From a virus: a stretch of 32,888 nt of DNA. Every line of letters starts with the position of its first letter. Positions within the stretch are counted from its first letter, which is position 1. The position numbers and the translations under genes are program-made. This document shows, one piece after another, positions 22,423 through 31,537 of the stretch. The DNA lies in IMG/VR virus record IMGVR_UViG_3300034418_005493, positions 1-32,888 of that record. One strand, 5' to 3'. The notes under the pieces were generated by a model. That model searched no databases. It saw only the letters and a list, made by a program, of their open reading frames with translations, and had not been told where the DNA came from.

Positions 22423-23649
22423 ATGAGTTTAATAACAGAAACAAACCAACAATATTATCAAGGCGCTCAAGGCTTTAGAGGTACATCAACAGCTCCTTTT
22501 GATGGTCAATCTTTTACAACTACATTTGACACTAATTTAGTTTTTGGATCTTACGATCCTAACGACATAAATTATACTTTAAACAACTTCAAGATATATA
22601 CCAGTACAACTGGCTTACCAGGCTCTTGGAGTGAATACACTTCTGCTTATACAGTACAAAACAACGTTATAACCGTAACAGGTGCTTTAAGTACTGATAT
22701 ATTTTTAGTTGTACAACTTAAAAAATTAGATGGAGGTAACTACGCTAGCACACCTTCTGAAGAGGCGATAGGTGATACAGTAGAAGATAACTACGGAGGA
22801 TATCAATACATAACCCTTAACGATGCTATAGATAACTTTATGGTTGGCTATGTTGGTGATGGTAAAATAATTCAAACAGCTAAAAAATCTGACGTATTAT
22901 TTTTTGCTAAAAGATCTTTACAAGAATTTAGTTATGATACTTTAAAAAGCATACACTCTCAAGAATTAACAATACCAGCCAGCTTAAATATTATACTACC
23001 TCAAGACTATGTTAACTATGTTAATGTCTCTTGGATAGATAAATACGGTGTAAAAAGACCTATATTTCCAACTAACAACTTAACAACTATACCCTATAAC
23101 ACACCTATTCAAGACAACAAAGGTGTTCCAACTCAAGATAATTTTGGAGAGAATATAGAGGGTACTTCAATAACTAAGGAGCGTTTTGATAATATGAACA
23201 TCGATATATTAAACAATGATTTTAATATGGACGACTGGGCGTATTTTAGCAATGCTTATGGTTACAACGGAAATTGGAATTTAGGTCAGTTTTATGGAGC
23301 TGATCCTCAATACTCAAACGTAAACGGATATTTCACTATAGACGAAAGAGAAGGTAAAATGTCTTTTTCAAGTGATTTAGTTGACAAGTTAATTGTTTTA
23401 GAATACATATCTGACGGCTTAGCTTATGATAAGGACACTAAAGTACCTAAGTTAGCAGAAGAAGCTTTATACGCTTCTATACTTCATTACATAGTATCTA
23501 CTAGAGCTAATCAACCTGAGTATTTAGTTCAAAGACTTAGAAAAGATAAAAGCTCTAAATTAAGAAATGCCAAGATTAGATTATCAAACATTAAGTTGAC
23601 TGAATTTGTCCAAGTTATGAGAGGTAAATCTAAATGGTTAAAACACTAA
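22423..23649 (+). CDS. Putative tail adaptor (gatekeeper) with N-terminal beta domain
   Basis: A 408-residue protein. Residues about 22-108 (FDGQSFTTTFDT, INYTLNNFKIYTSTTG, YTVQNNVITVTGALSTDIFLVVQL) resemble the small beta domain at the N-terminus of T7 gp17-type fibre proteins. The rest has adaptor-like text: IDNFMVGYVGDGKIIQTAKKSDVLFFAKRSLQEFSYDTLKS, then LPQDYVNYVNVSWIDKYGVKRPI, and a helical C-terminus (AEEALYASILHYIVSTRA, YLVQRLRKDKSSKLRNAKIRLS) as in tail-tubular-A-type and crAss-like ring proteins. It would join the portal ring to the muzzle. The fused beta domain might dock a fibre, which is inference. The gene starts four bases after the previous stop. Confidence 0.7.
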   Translation: MSLITETNQQYYQGAQGFRGTSTAPFDGQSFTTTFDTNLVFGSYDPNDINYTLNNFKIYTSTTGLPGSWSEYTSAYTVQNNVITVTGALSTDIFLVVQLKKLDGGNYASTPSEEAIGDTVEDNYGGYQYITLNDAIDNFMVGYVGDGKIIQTAKKSDVLFFAKRSLQEFSYDTLKSIHSQELTIPASLNIILPQDYVNYVNVSWIDKYGVKRPIFPTNNLTTIPYNTPIQDNKGVPTQDNFGENIEGTSITKERFDNMNIDILNNDFNMDDWAYFSNAYGYNGNWNLGQFYGADPQYSNVNGYFTIDEREGKMSFSSDLVDKLIVLEYISDGLAYDKDTKVPKLAEEALYASILHYIVSTRANQPEYLVQRLRKDKSSKLRNAKIRLSNIKLTEFVQVMRGKSKWLKH

Positions 23650-23655
23650 AATTAA

Positions 23656-26600
23656 ATGGCTAAATCTAAAAATACTTTTTTAAAGTCCAAAATGAATAAA
23701 GATTTGGACGCTCGTATAATTGGCTCTAATGAATATAGAAACGCAGTTAATGTACAGGTAAATAAATCTGAAGGTGAACAAGTTGGCTCTTTAGAAAATG
23801 TTTTAGGTAATACAAATGTTGGAGACGTTGGTGCTCATACTGGTGTTTCTAACTTAACGTGTATAGGCTACGTTGTTGATGACTCGAAAGCAGTGGCTTA
23901 TTTATTTTTTACAGATCAAAATGGCGGAGTAAATGATTATAGTCCTAGTGGAAATAATTTTATAATAACTTTTAATTCAAGTGACAACTCATTAACCACT
24001 CTAGTTCAAGGTGCTTTTCTAAATTTTTCTACACAATTTCCTATATATGGTGCTAATGTTTTAGAAAACTTACTTTTCTGGACTGACAATAAAAATCAAC
24101 CTAGAAAAATAAATATAGACAGTGCCACTAATATATCTAATTACTACACAACAGAAGATCAAATATCTGTAGCTAAATACAATCCTCACTCAGCTATAGA
24201 ACTTTATGCTGAAAGCACTTTATCTACATCTTCGACTGATGAGTATGAAAGTACAATGAAAGATACAACAAGCTTTTACTTGCCAAATGGAGGTAAAGGT
24301 AATATTCAAAATAATGTATCCGCTGGAGCAAGTCAAGTAAATTTAAGAACTTTAGAAGGAGATATAATTGAAGCAGGCGGCGCATATGGTTCTGTCGGCG
24401 CTAAAGTTTATTACACAACAAGCTCTGTACCGCCGTCAATTGTAGACACAGGAACTACAGTTAGTAGTTTAAATTATAATAGCTCTGCTAATCCACCGGT
24501 GTGGGAAATAACAGTAACTGGCGGAACTTTACCAACCTTAAGCGCGTTTACTCAAGATATAGTTTTTAATGCTAATCCTTACTATGATAAAGATTATGCA
24601 GGTGATCCAACTTACTTAGAAGATAAATTTGTTAGATTTGCTTACAGGTTTAAATTTGATGATGACGAGTATTCATTGTTTTCTACATTTACACAAGCTG
24701 CATTTATACCTAAACAAGACGGGTATTTTATGTATGTTAACAAACCTTCAGCTGATAACATAGACAGCGTTAATGATCAAGATGAAGCTTATAGAAGTAC
24801 AATAGTTTCTTTTGTTGAAAACAAAGTAGACAATATAAAGCTTAGAATACCTTTGCCTTTTAATAATTATGAGTTAGAAAATTTATTAAAAGTTAAATCT
24901 ATGGAGCTGCTCTATAAAGAGTCAGACCAATTACCTGTTAAAGTTATTGATACTGTAGATATTGACACTATTTTTAACTCAGCAGCGAAATGCCAAGCTT
25001 CTGCTAGTACGACAACAACATCGCTTACCGTGGACAATGTCCAAGGCGGTATAAACGTTGGTGACAGGGTAACAGGTTTTGGTATATTGGGAACTTCAAT
25101 TGTAACTGTTAGTTCTTACGCGCCGGATGATCCCAACGAAAATCCAAGCACTTCTGGCACAATAACTTTAAGCAGTGCTCAAAATATAGCAGATGATACA
25201 GTTTTAACTATAGGTGAGCCAGACTACTACACATACAACTACAACTCTAAAAAGCCAATAAAAACACTTCCAGAAAGAGACTTAATAAGAGTTTATGATA
25301 AAGTGCCAGTTAGAGCTTTTGCTCAGGAGGTTTCTGGCAATAGAGTTATATATGGTAATTTTCAAGACAAGCACAATGCTCCCGATAGTTTAAATTATAA
25401 CGTAGCTATTTCTCCTAAAAGTGAATTAGCTTTAAATGAAGTCACTGTAGACGCTGACGCAATAGCAACAGGTTCTACTACTATAACTTTTACTAATTAC
25501 ACGCCAAAAGGTGGTTCAACTATACAGATTGGTTATATTGTTATATGTCCAGGTATACCCGAAGGAACAATGGTGACTGCTGTTACTGCTGGAGCCGGAA
25601 ACACAGGCACAATAACTATAGATAACGCCACTACGGCGCCTATAAATTTAGGTCAAATTATAATAATAAAACCGGGTAACGATGTACAAAACACAACTAG
25701 CATTATAGAATACCCTAATCATAGCGTTAAAACTAACAGAAATTATCAAGTTGGAGTTGTTTTGTCTGATCGATACGGAAGACAGTCTGGTGTAATACTT
25801 TCTAACAACAAAGAGCTTATAACTGTTGGTCAAGATACATTTATAGGATCTACTGTTTACTCGCCATACAACAACGAATCTATTGATCCAGATGAATGGC
25901 CTGGTAATTCAATAAAATTATTGTTTAATGAAACAATAGCAACCACAGGCGCTCCAGGTGTTTACAATGGAGATTCAACGTCTAGCGATTACAATCCACT
26001 AGGTTGGTATTCTTTTAAAATCGTTGTAAAACAAACAGAGCAGGATTATTACAATGTTTATTTACCTGGTATAATGGCTGCTTATCCAGATAGTACTACA
26101 TTGGAAATAGGTGAAACGTCTCATGCTGTTCTTATAAGCGATAACATAAACAAGGTGCCTAGAGATTTAGCAGAGGTTGGTCCAGTTCAAAATCAATTTA
26201 GAAGTTCTGTTAAACTTTATGGTAGAGTAGAAAACTCTAATAGCACAATAGATGTTACGCCTGGATCTTCAAACGTAGGTCTTAGTAATTTACAGTATTA
26301 TCCGGGTAGAACGTCTGATTTCGCGTCAACAATTGCAACTGTTAAAGATTTATTTGATTTCGATCCTAATGATCCACCAAATCCAAACTTTTTTCCACAG
26401 TTTTATTCTTTAGAGTCAGATCCTTATATAGCTAGAATAAATACAGCTAGTAAAATAGGTCAAGTAGCTAATGTAAACTTTAACGCGGTAAGCGCTACTG
26501 TAGCTGTAACAGCTACCACCGACACGCTTCAAATAACATCAATATCAGGTGACGAAGCTGAAATAGAAATTGGTGATAGTGTTGTTGGGCCGGGGTTTCC

Positions 26601-28959
26601 AACAGATTTAGTTGTTGCAGGTTCAGGTTTTACAGGTAGCAATGTTGCTAAACAAAACGCTGAAGTTGCTTCTTCTGGTTTTACTGGAACAACTTTCCAG
26701 CTATCTACAGCGGGAACGGGCAGCATTCCTATTGCCGCTGGTCAAGTTGTGGAAACTACTACAGGTGTTCCTGAGGGAACTGTTGTTTTAAACGTTTCAG
26801 GATCTATAGCGAGTCCTCCATTGGAAATTGAAGTTAATAATGTTGTACAGGTTACTGGAGGTCAATTATTAAACTTTATTGTACCGGCACAACTAGTTGT
26901 TTCTTCAGCAGTTTCAGTAGCTTTAGGTGATGAGATAAACGTTTATAGCGCAGATGCTCCTGGGATACAGCATTTAGCAGTTTATGAAACCGAGCCAGTA
27001 GAAAGTTTATTAGATATATTTTGGGAAACATCTACCACTGGAATAGTTAAAGATATAAATGATATTATAATAAATGAAAACCTAACTGGCACAGGCGCCG
27101 CAGGTTTTTCACCTTGGAATGACAACCCATTTAATGAAAGCTTAAGGTCCGGTGAAGACTGTTTGCAATCTCCAATTTATCTAGTAGATAACTTCGGTTC
27201 ACCTATAGCTGTTTCAGATCAAACACCTTTAGTTTTAGAAAGCGTAATAGACGGCAACGGGTTAAACGTTCAAACAGCTTACACTGCGCTTGGAGTTTCC
27301 AACCCTGTATTTTCTTTATCAGAAACAACATTAGGAAGCCGTCAATATATGATAAAAACTGCCCCTGGTTTTGTAGCTGAAATATGGTATGGTGCGGATG
27401 TCAATGCTAGAAACTTTACTTTTAATTTTTCAGCGACTGTAAACGGCTTGCCTTTCACTAAATCAGAACAATTAAACCTAGGCAACACTCAACCACATAT
27501 ACCGACAGCTGGTGAAAATTCAGCTGATGTTAAAGTTTTAAAAAATCAAACAGGCGTTACGGTTGTAAAAGTTTATTCTGGATCAAGCGCTAGTAATATT
27601 AGTTCTGGTTGGAATGTTACTACTACAGATACTTCTAACCCATTACCATCTGGCTTGCAAACGAGTGGAAACTCATACTCTCCGCCTGGAAATCCTATTG
27701 TTCCTTTTGGTGTTATAAACGACGTTTCTAACAACAACACTTTTGTAGCCTATAACTGGCCTTTTGCTTCTGGAGCTATAAATGTAGATGATATGTGTTA
27801 TTTAACAACCCAAGGTTTTTCTGGAAACGTGCCAGAAGGTACTTGTGTTTTATCTATTCAAGACAATACACCAGTCAATGGCCAAATGACTGTAACCTTA
27901 AGCAACAATATAACTATAAACGCGTTTGGTCCTTCTTCTAATTCTAAGTTAGAATTTGGCTCTCCAGCTACGCTAGAGGTTTCGCAAGCTGTTACAGTTG
28001 TAAAGGATCAACCTTTGTCATGTGTAGACGCTTCTGAGCTCTGGGACGATTGCCCACTGCCTCCGTTTGAACCTGGATCAACTAGCGTTAGATACATAGG
28101 TGAATTAAAAGCTGTTAATGGAGCTGGTTGGAAATCAACAGATTTACTAGGAAATACTAATAGATATAAAGATTTAACTTTTACTAAAATAAGTGAGGTC
28201 AGAGGAGCTGGAACCCCAGGAGAACAAACTATAGCGCCTCCAGGTTATTTTGGATTTGAAAACCCAGGTCCAGCGCTATTTAACTCAGCAGCTAAAGTAG
28301 ATTTAGTTAACAATGGGTATCAAGATTCTAACATGCCTTCAGACGTGTATACTATAACTTACGAAGTTTCTGATCCGGGAGGTACTACGCAGTGTAAAGC
28401 TATAGTTAAAACAGGACTTCAAATATGTGAACTACAAGAGTGGACTGTTGATGGTTACTATGCTACATCATGTAGCTCTAACACTAGCACGGGACAAGCT
28501 TATCAAGGTAAGTTTATAATTGTTAAGGTTTGCGATCCAGGTGGTGACAATCTTTTTGGAACAGGAATAAATGGATATTATGCTTGGGTGAGTGGATCTA
28601 ACACGGCTGAGAACTCCGGAGATTTTCCTAGTTGGCAAAATTTAATATCAAGCAATGGCAGTAGCAACATACTTTTGGATCCTTATGCTTATTTACAGAA
28701 TTATAGTCCTCCAATTGCTTGGGATAGAGAAGGTTGGAGTAGACAGTTTTTTCAATTATATGATTTTTTCAACGACTATGGAGGTAGTAATACGGAACAA
28801 GGAATATTAAATAATCTTGCTAGACAAGAAGAAATTACAGGAGGCTGCTTGGTGTATGCTGGTCCAGACGCACCTTCATGGACTTTAACAGCAGGCACTG
28901 GCACGTCAACACCTTTAAGTCCTTCTACAAGCAATTACCAATTCTCTTTTGTTTACTAG
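23656..28959 (+). CDS. Giant tail muzzle/nozzle-like protein, N-terminal part
   Basis: A 1767-residue protein. The N-terminus (FLKSKMNKDLDARIIGSNEYRNAVNVQVNKSEG, GSLENVLGNTNV, IGYVVDDSKAVAYLFFTDQ, NLLFWTDNKNQPRKINID at about 135-152) has the opening logic of nozzle proteins such as T7 gp12 and of crAss-like tail muzzles: a source-list phrase, then beta-propeller strands. Further propeller-like text (KFVRFAYRFKFDDDEYSLFSTFTQAAFIP; YQVGVVLSDRYGRQSG) follows. At least four insertions carry a recurrent 'GDxVxGxGIPxGTxVxxV' beta module. It ends in a Cys-rich region (CSSNTSTG, GGCLVYAG). It would form the distal tail tube. The next ORF, in the same frame, appears to hold the C-terminal propeller part. 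Confidence 0.75.
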   Translation: MAKSKNTFLKSKMNKDLDARIIGSNEYRNAVNVQVNKSEGEQVGSLENVLGNTNVGDVGAHTGVSNLTCIGYVVDDSKAVAYLFFTDQNGGVNDYSPSGNNFIITFNSSDNSLTTLVQGAFLNFSTQFPIYGANVLENLLFWTDNKNQPRKINIDSATNISNYYTTEDQISVAKYNPHSAIELYAESTLSTSSTDEYESTMKDTTSFYLPNGGKGNIQNNVSAGASQVNLRTLEGDIIEAGGAYGSVGAKVYYTTSSVPPSIVDTGTTVSSLNYNSSANPPVWEITVTGGTLPTLSAFTQDIVFNANPYYDKDYAGDPTYLEDKFVRFAYRFKFDDDEYSLFSTFTQAAFIPKQDGYFMYVNKPSADNIDSVNDQDEAYRSTIVSFVENKVDNIKLRIPLPFNNYELENLLKVKSMELLYKESDQLPVKVIDTVDIDTIFNSAAKCQASASTTTTSLTVDNVQGGINVGDRVTGFGILGTSIVTVSSYAPDDPNENPSTSGTITLSSAQNIADDTVLTIGEPDYYTYNYNSKKPIKTLPERDLIRVYDKVPVRAFAQEVSGNRVIYGNFQDKHNAPDSLNYNVAISPKSELALNEVTVDADAIATGSTTITFTNYTPKGGSTIQIGYIVICPGIPEGTMVTAVTAGAGNTGTITIDNATTAPINLGQIIIIKPGNDVQNTTSIIEYPNHSVKTNRNYQVGVVLSDRYGRQSGVILSNNKELITVGQDTFIGSTVYSPYNNESIDPDEWPGNSIKLLFNETIATTGAPGVYNGDSTSSDYNPLGWYSFKIVVKQTEQDYYNVYLPGIMAAYPDSTTLEIGETSHAVLISDNINKVPRDLAEVGPVQNQFRSSVKLYGRVENSNSTIDVTPGSSNVGLSNLQYYPGRTSDFASTIATVKDLFDFDPNDPPNPNFFPQFYSLESDPYIARINTASKIGQVANVNFNAVSATVAVTATTDTLQITSISGDEAEIEIGDSVVGPGFPTDLVVAGSGFTGSNVAKQNAEVASSGFTGTTFQLSTAGTGSIPIAAGQVVETTTGVPEGTVVLNVSGSIASPPLEIEVNNVVQVTGGQLLNFIVPAQLVVSSAVSVALGDEINVYSADAPGIQHLAVYETEPVESLLDIFWETSTTGIVKDINDIIINENLTGTGAAGFSPWNDNPFNESLRSGEDCLQSPIYLVDNFGSPIAVSDQTPLVLESVIDGNGLNVQTAYTALGVSNPVFSLSETTLGSRQYMIKTAPGFVAEIWYGADVNARNFTFNFSATVNGLPFTKSEQLNLGNTQPHIPTAGENSADVKVLKNQTGVTVVKVYSGSSASNISSGWNVTTTDTSNPLPSGLQTSGNSYSPPGNPIVPFGVINDVSNNNTFVAYNWPFASGAINVDDMCYLTTQGFSGNVPEGTCVLSIQDNTPVNGQMTVTLSNNITINAFGPSSNSKLEFGSPATLEVSQAVTVVKDQPLSCVDASELWDDCPLPPFEPGSTSVRYIGELKAVNGAGWKSTDLLGNTNRYKDLTFTKISEVRGAGTPGEQTIAPPGYFGFENPGPALFNSAAKVDLVNNGYQDSNMPSDVYTITYEVSDPGGTTQCKAIVKTGLQICELQEWTVDGYYATSCSSNTSTGQAYQGKFIIVKVCDPGGDNLFGTGINGYYAWVSGSNTAENSGDFPSWQNLISSNGSSNILLDPYAYLQNYSPPIAWDREGWSRQFFQLYDFFNDYGGSNTEQGILNNLARQEEITGGCLVYAGPDAPSWTLTAGTGTSTPLSPSTSNYQFSFVY
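24988..27960 (+). repeat. Recurrent beta-module insertions in muzzle ORF 1
   Basis: Four areas encode the same style of ~75-residue module: 24988-25218 (TTTTSLTVDNVQGGINVGDRVTG, then GILGTSIVTVSS), 25447-25677 (STTITF...GYIVICPGIPEGTMVTAV), 26488-26900 (two partial copies, with GDSVVGPGFP and TGVPEGTVVLNV) and 27742-27960 (INVDDMCYLTTQGFSGNVPEGTCVLSI). Each has T/S-rich strands, G-D-x-V-x-G, then (G/V)(I/V)PxGTxVxxV and a T-L-S strand. This matches a small beta domain often inserted in phage tail proteins. Confidence 0.6.
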
Positions 28960-28979
28960 TTGTAATTTAAAATTTAAAT

Positions 28980-28986
28980 AAGTGAT
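28980..28986 (+). promoter_or_regulatory. AAGTGAT intergenic motif, copy 4
   Basis: AAGTGAT followed by AATTAAAATATG occupies the 36-base gap between the two muzzle ORFs. It is shorter than the other copies (lacking the leading AC), so it is the weakest member of the set. Confidence 0.2.
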
Positions 28987-28995
28987 AATTAAAAT

Positions 28996-30846
28996 ATGGG
29001 AGCAGTAGTAGAAGTAAAATACTTTAACACTTTTATTCTTAAAAAGACAAACCTATCAAGCAATCCTGTTTGGAATGGTTCTTTTGGTATACCTGAAGAT
29101 TTAGGTGGATATCCAGTTGTATCTTCTACTGATGATAAAAATTGGGCTATAGAAGAATCTAGAATTAGAGGCGGATACAATAACACTACTGTAGATTTTG
29201 GAGTAAAAGCTTATATAGTTGAAGACAAAAACTCCGCATCCCGTAGACATAGTTCTTTAATATATTCTGGTATATTTAATTCAAGAACTGGTATTAATCA
29301 AACAAATGTATTTTCTGTCGGCGAAGATATAACTAAAACTGCAGACCCTGCAAATGCCTCAATACAAAGGTTATACGCTGAAGACACTAACTTGATAATA
29401 TTTCAAGAAGAAAAAGTATCGAGAGCTTTAATAGATAAAGACGCTATATATAATGCAGAAGGCGGTGGCGCGGTAACTTCATCTAATTTAGTTATAGGTG
29501 TAATACAACCTTACTCTGGAGAATACGGTATAAGCAAAAACCCTGAAAGTTTTGCTGTATATGGTTACGCTAAGTATTTTTCAGATACAAACAACAACTG
29601 TGTTTTAAGGTTATCTAATAACGGTATAGAAGAAATATCTTCATACGGAATGAGAGATTACTTTAGAGATGAAGTAAATAGAATATATACCGCATCAAGC
29701 GACGGCCTAATAATAGGTGGCTACGACATGCATAACGACCAATATGTTGTGTCTACGCAAGGAGCAAACCTTAAATTTGATTATAACACAACAGCTTTCG
29801 ATGAAGGCGCTAAGGGTTGGATTAGCTTTTTTACTTTTAGACCTAATCAAATGTTTAGTATAGCTAATAATTTTTACACAACAGAATCTGATAATATATA
29901 CAAACATTATTCTAACAATAATAGAGGTAATTTTTATGGCGTAGACAATCAAAGTAAAGTTACTGTTTCCTTTAACGCTGCGCCTTCTAATTCAAAAACA
30001 TTCAACACTGTTGCATATGAAGGTAGTAACGGTTGGATGCTAGATTCTTTTGTATCTGACCCGACAGGAACAGATACACAGCCTACTATAAATTGGATAT
30101 CAAATTTTGACGAGACAAGTGGTATATATAGCTACTATGAAGGTGAATATGTTGAAGCGGCTTCATCTGCTTTAACAAACCAATCGATAGTAGGAACATC
30201 AACTATTGTAACTACCAACACAAGCCCAGTGGTTAATTCTAACGTGTCTGGAGTTGGAGTCCCAGCAAACACTGTAGTTTCTTCTATAGACAACATAGAA
30301 GCTCAAGTTATATTATCTGCCACTAATAGTAACACGCTAACAATAACTGCTACTAGTGGAATAATACCGCCTGGAACAATTGTTACTGGAGCAAATATAC
30401 CTACTGGTGTTATTGTTGTTTCTTTTAACAACTCTACAGGTGCTTTAGTTTTAAACACTAATATTACAGTACCTGCTGGTATTGAAATATTTTTTACTAA
30501 TATATTTAGACTAAACACAAGTTTAAGTTGTAATTTTGTTGAAAATGAAATTTTAAACTTTAGCAGTATTACAAATAGATCTAACTATGAAAGTGTTTTT
30601 GGAACAGGTAACCCTCAGTTTCCAGTTCATCATGCAGGCTTTGAAAGAAAAGAAAATAAATATGTAGCTAACATAGTTAACAATAGTGCCGCAAACGACA
30701 GTGAAGTTATTTGGGGTAATTCAATAAGTGGTATAAAAGGCTTTTACGGTTTAGCAACATTTTCTACAGATACAACAACAGATCCAGGGGGTGAGAAACA
30801 ATTGTTCTCTGTTGAAAGTAATTTTATAATAAACAATGGATATTAA
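28996..30846 (+). CDS. Tail muzzle/nozzle-like protein, C-terminal part
   Basis: A 616-residue protein. Residues about 60-290 read as the C-terminal propeller of muzzle-type proteins: RRHSSLIYSGIFNSRTGINQTN, SIQRLYAEDTNLIIFQEEKVSRALIDKDAIYNAEGG, GEYGISKNPESFAVYGYAKYFSD and CVLRLSNNGIEEISSYGMRDYF. A second beta region follows (KTFNTVAYEGSNGWMLDSF), then two copies of the 'GxGxPxxTxV' module, and a C-terminal domain (HHAGFERKENKYVANIVN; GIKGFYGLATFST). It is in the same frame as the preceding 1767-residue ORF, with four in-frame stops in the short gap, so it looks like the separated back half of one ancestral protein. It is likely assembled with ORF 1 in the tail tip. Confidence 0.75.
   Translation: MGAVVEVKYFNTFILKKTNLSSNPVWNGSFGIPEDLGGYPVVSSTDDKNWAIEESRIRGGYNNTTVDFGVKAYIVEDKNSASRRHSSLIYSGIFNSRTGINQTNVFSVGEDITKTADPANASIQRLYAEDTNLIIFQEEKVSRALIDKDAIYNAEGGGAVTSSNLVIGVIQPYSGEYGISKNPESFAVYGYAKYFSDTNNNCVLRLSNNGIEEISSYGMRDYFRDEVNRIYTASSDGLIIGGYDMHNDQYVVSTQGANLKFDYNTTAFDEGAKGWISFFTFRPNQMFSIANNFYTTESDNIYKHYSNNNRGNFYGVDNQSKVTVSFNAAPSNSKTFNTVAYEGSNGWMLDSFVSDPTGTDTQPTINWISNFDETSGIYSYYEGEYVEAASSALTNQSIVGTSTIVTTNTSPVVNSNVSGVGVPANTVVSSIDNIEAQVILSATNSNTLTITATSGIIPPGTIVTGANIPTGVIVVSFNNSTGALVLNTNITVPAGIEIFFTNIFRLNTSLSCNFVENEILNFSSITNRSNYESVFGTGNPQFPVHHAGFERKENKYVANIVNNSAANDSEVIWGNSISGIKGFYGLATFSTDTTTDPGGEKQLFSVESNFIINNGY
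30172..30507 (+). repeat. Two beta modules in muzzle ORF 2
   Basis: Copy A (about 30172-30327) reads NQSIVGTSTIVTTN, VSGVGVPANTVVSSI; copy B (about 30328-30507) reads SNTLTITATSGIIPPGTIV, TGANIPTGVIVVSF and ALVLNTNITV. They match the modules in the upstream giant ORF, so both parts of the tail tip carry the same recurrent domain. Confidence 0.6.
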
Positions 30847-30864
30847 TAATAAAAATAAAAAACT

Positions 30865-31530
30865 ATGCCTTTAGGAGCAATAATAGGAGCAGGCGCTAGT
30901 ATAGTAGGCGGACTTATTGGTAGTAACTCGGCTAAGAAAGCAGCTAGAGCAGCTGCTAGAGAAAAAAGAAGACTTCAAAAAAAATTAGACACTTTAGAGG
31001 CTAATAGACAGGAGATTATAAACCCTTACCAAGGCTTTGAGAATTTAACTAGCACAATGTCTAATCCATTTGCTAACCTAGGTGTCGCTACACAAGCCGC
31101 TGAAATGCAAGCTGAAGAAGCTGATATATCTCTAGCAAATACTTTAGACACACTTAGAGCTACAGGTGCTTCAGCTGGTGGAGCAACAGCATTAGCCCAA
31201 GCGGCGCTTAGAAGTAAGAAGAATGTTTCAGCTAGTATAGAACAGCAAGAAGCACAAAACGAAAAACTAAAAGCACAAGGCGAGCAGCAACTACAACAAC
31301 AGAAAGTAGCTGAAGAAAGACGTATGCAACAAGCTGGTGCGGCAGGAAAACAATTTGTTTTTGGAGCTACAGAACAAAGAGAACAACAGGTTTTAGATAG
31401 AACAGCTGCAATGCTAGGTCAGCAACAAGCGGCTCAAGCTCAAGCTAAAGCAGATCAAACATCGGCATTAACTGGTATGTTTGGAACCGTTGCTCAAGCT
31501 GGATTATCTGGAGCGTTTAACAAACCATAA
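30865..31530 (+). CDS. Putative internal virion (ejection/pilot-like) protein
   Basis: A 221-residue protein with the plan of DNA-ejection and pilot proteins. The N-terminus is a glycine-zipper helix (LGAIIGAGASIVGGLIGSNSAKKAARAA, residues 3-30) able to insert in a membrane. A basic linker and helix follow (REKRRLQKKLDTLEANRQ), then a conserved-looking NPYQGFENLTSTMSNPFANLGV with MQAEEADISLANTLDTLRATGASAGGATALAQAAL. The rest is a Gln/Ala/Glu-rich coiled coil. T7 gp14, P22 gp7 and microvirus pilot proteins show a comparable Gly-rich helix plus Q-rich helical tail. It would be packed in the virion and help DNA cross the host envelope. Confidence 0.78.
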   Translation: MPLGAIIGAGASIVGGLIGSNSAKKAARAAAREKRRLQKKLDTLEANRQEIINPYQGFENLTSTMSNPFANLGVATQAAEMQAEEADISLANTLDTLRATGASAGGATALAQAALRSKKNVSASIEQQEAQNEKLKAQGEQQLQQQKVAEERRMQQAGAAGKQFVFGATEQREQQVLDRTAAMLGQQQAAQAQAKADQTSALTGMFGTVAQAGLSGAFNKP

Positions 31531-31537
31531 CAAGGAT

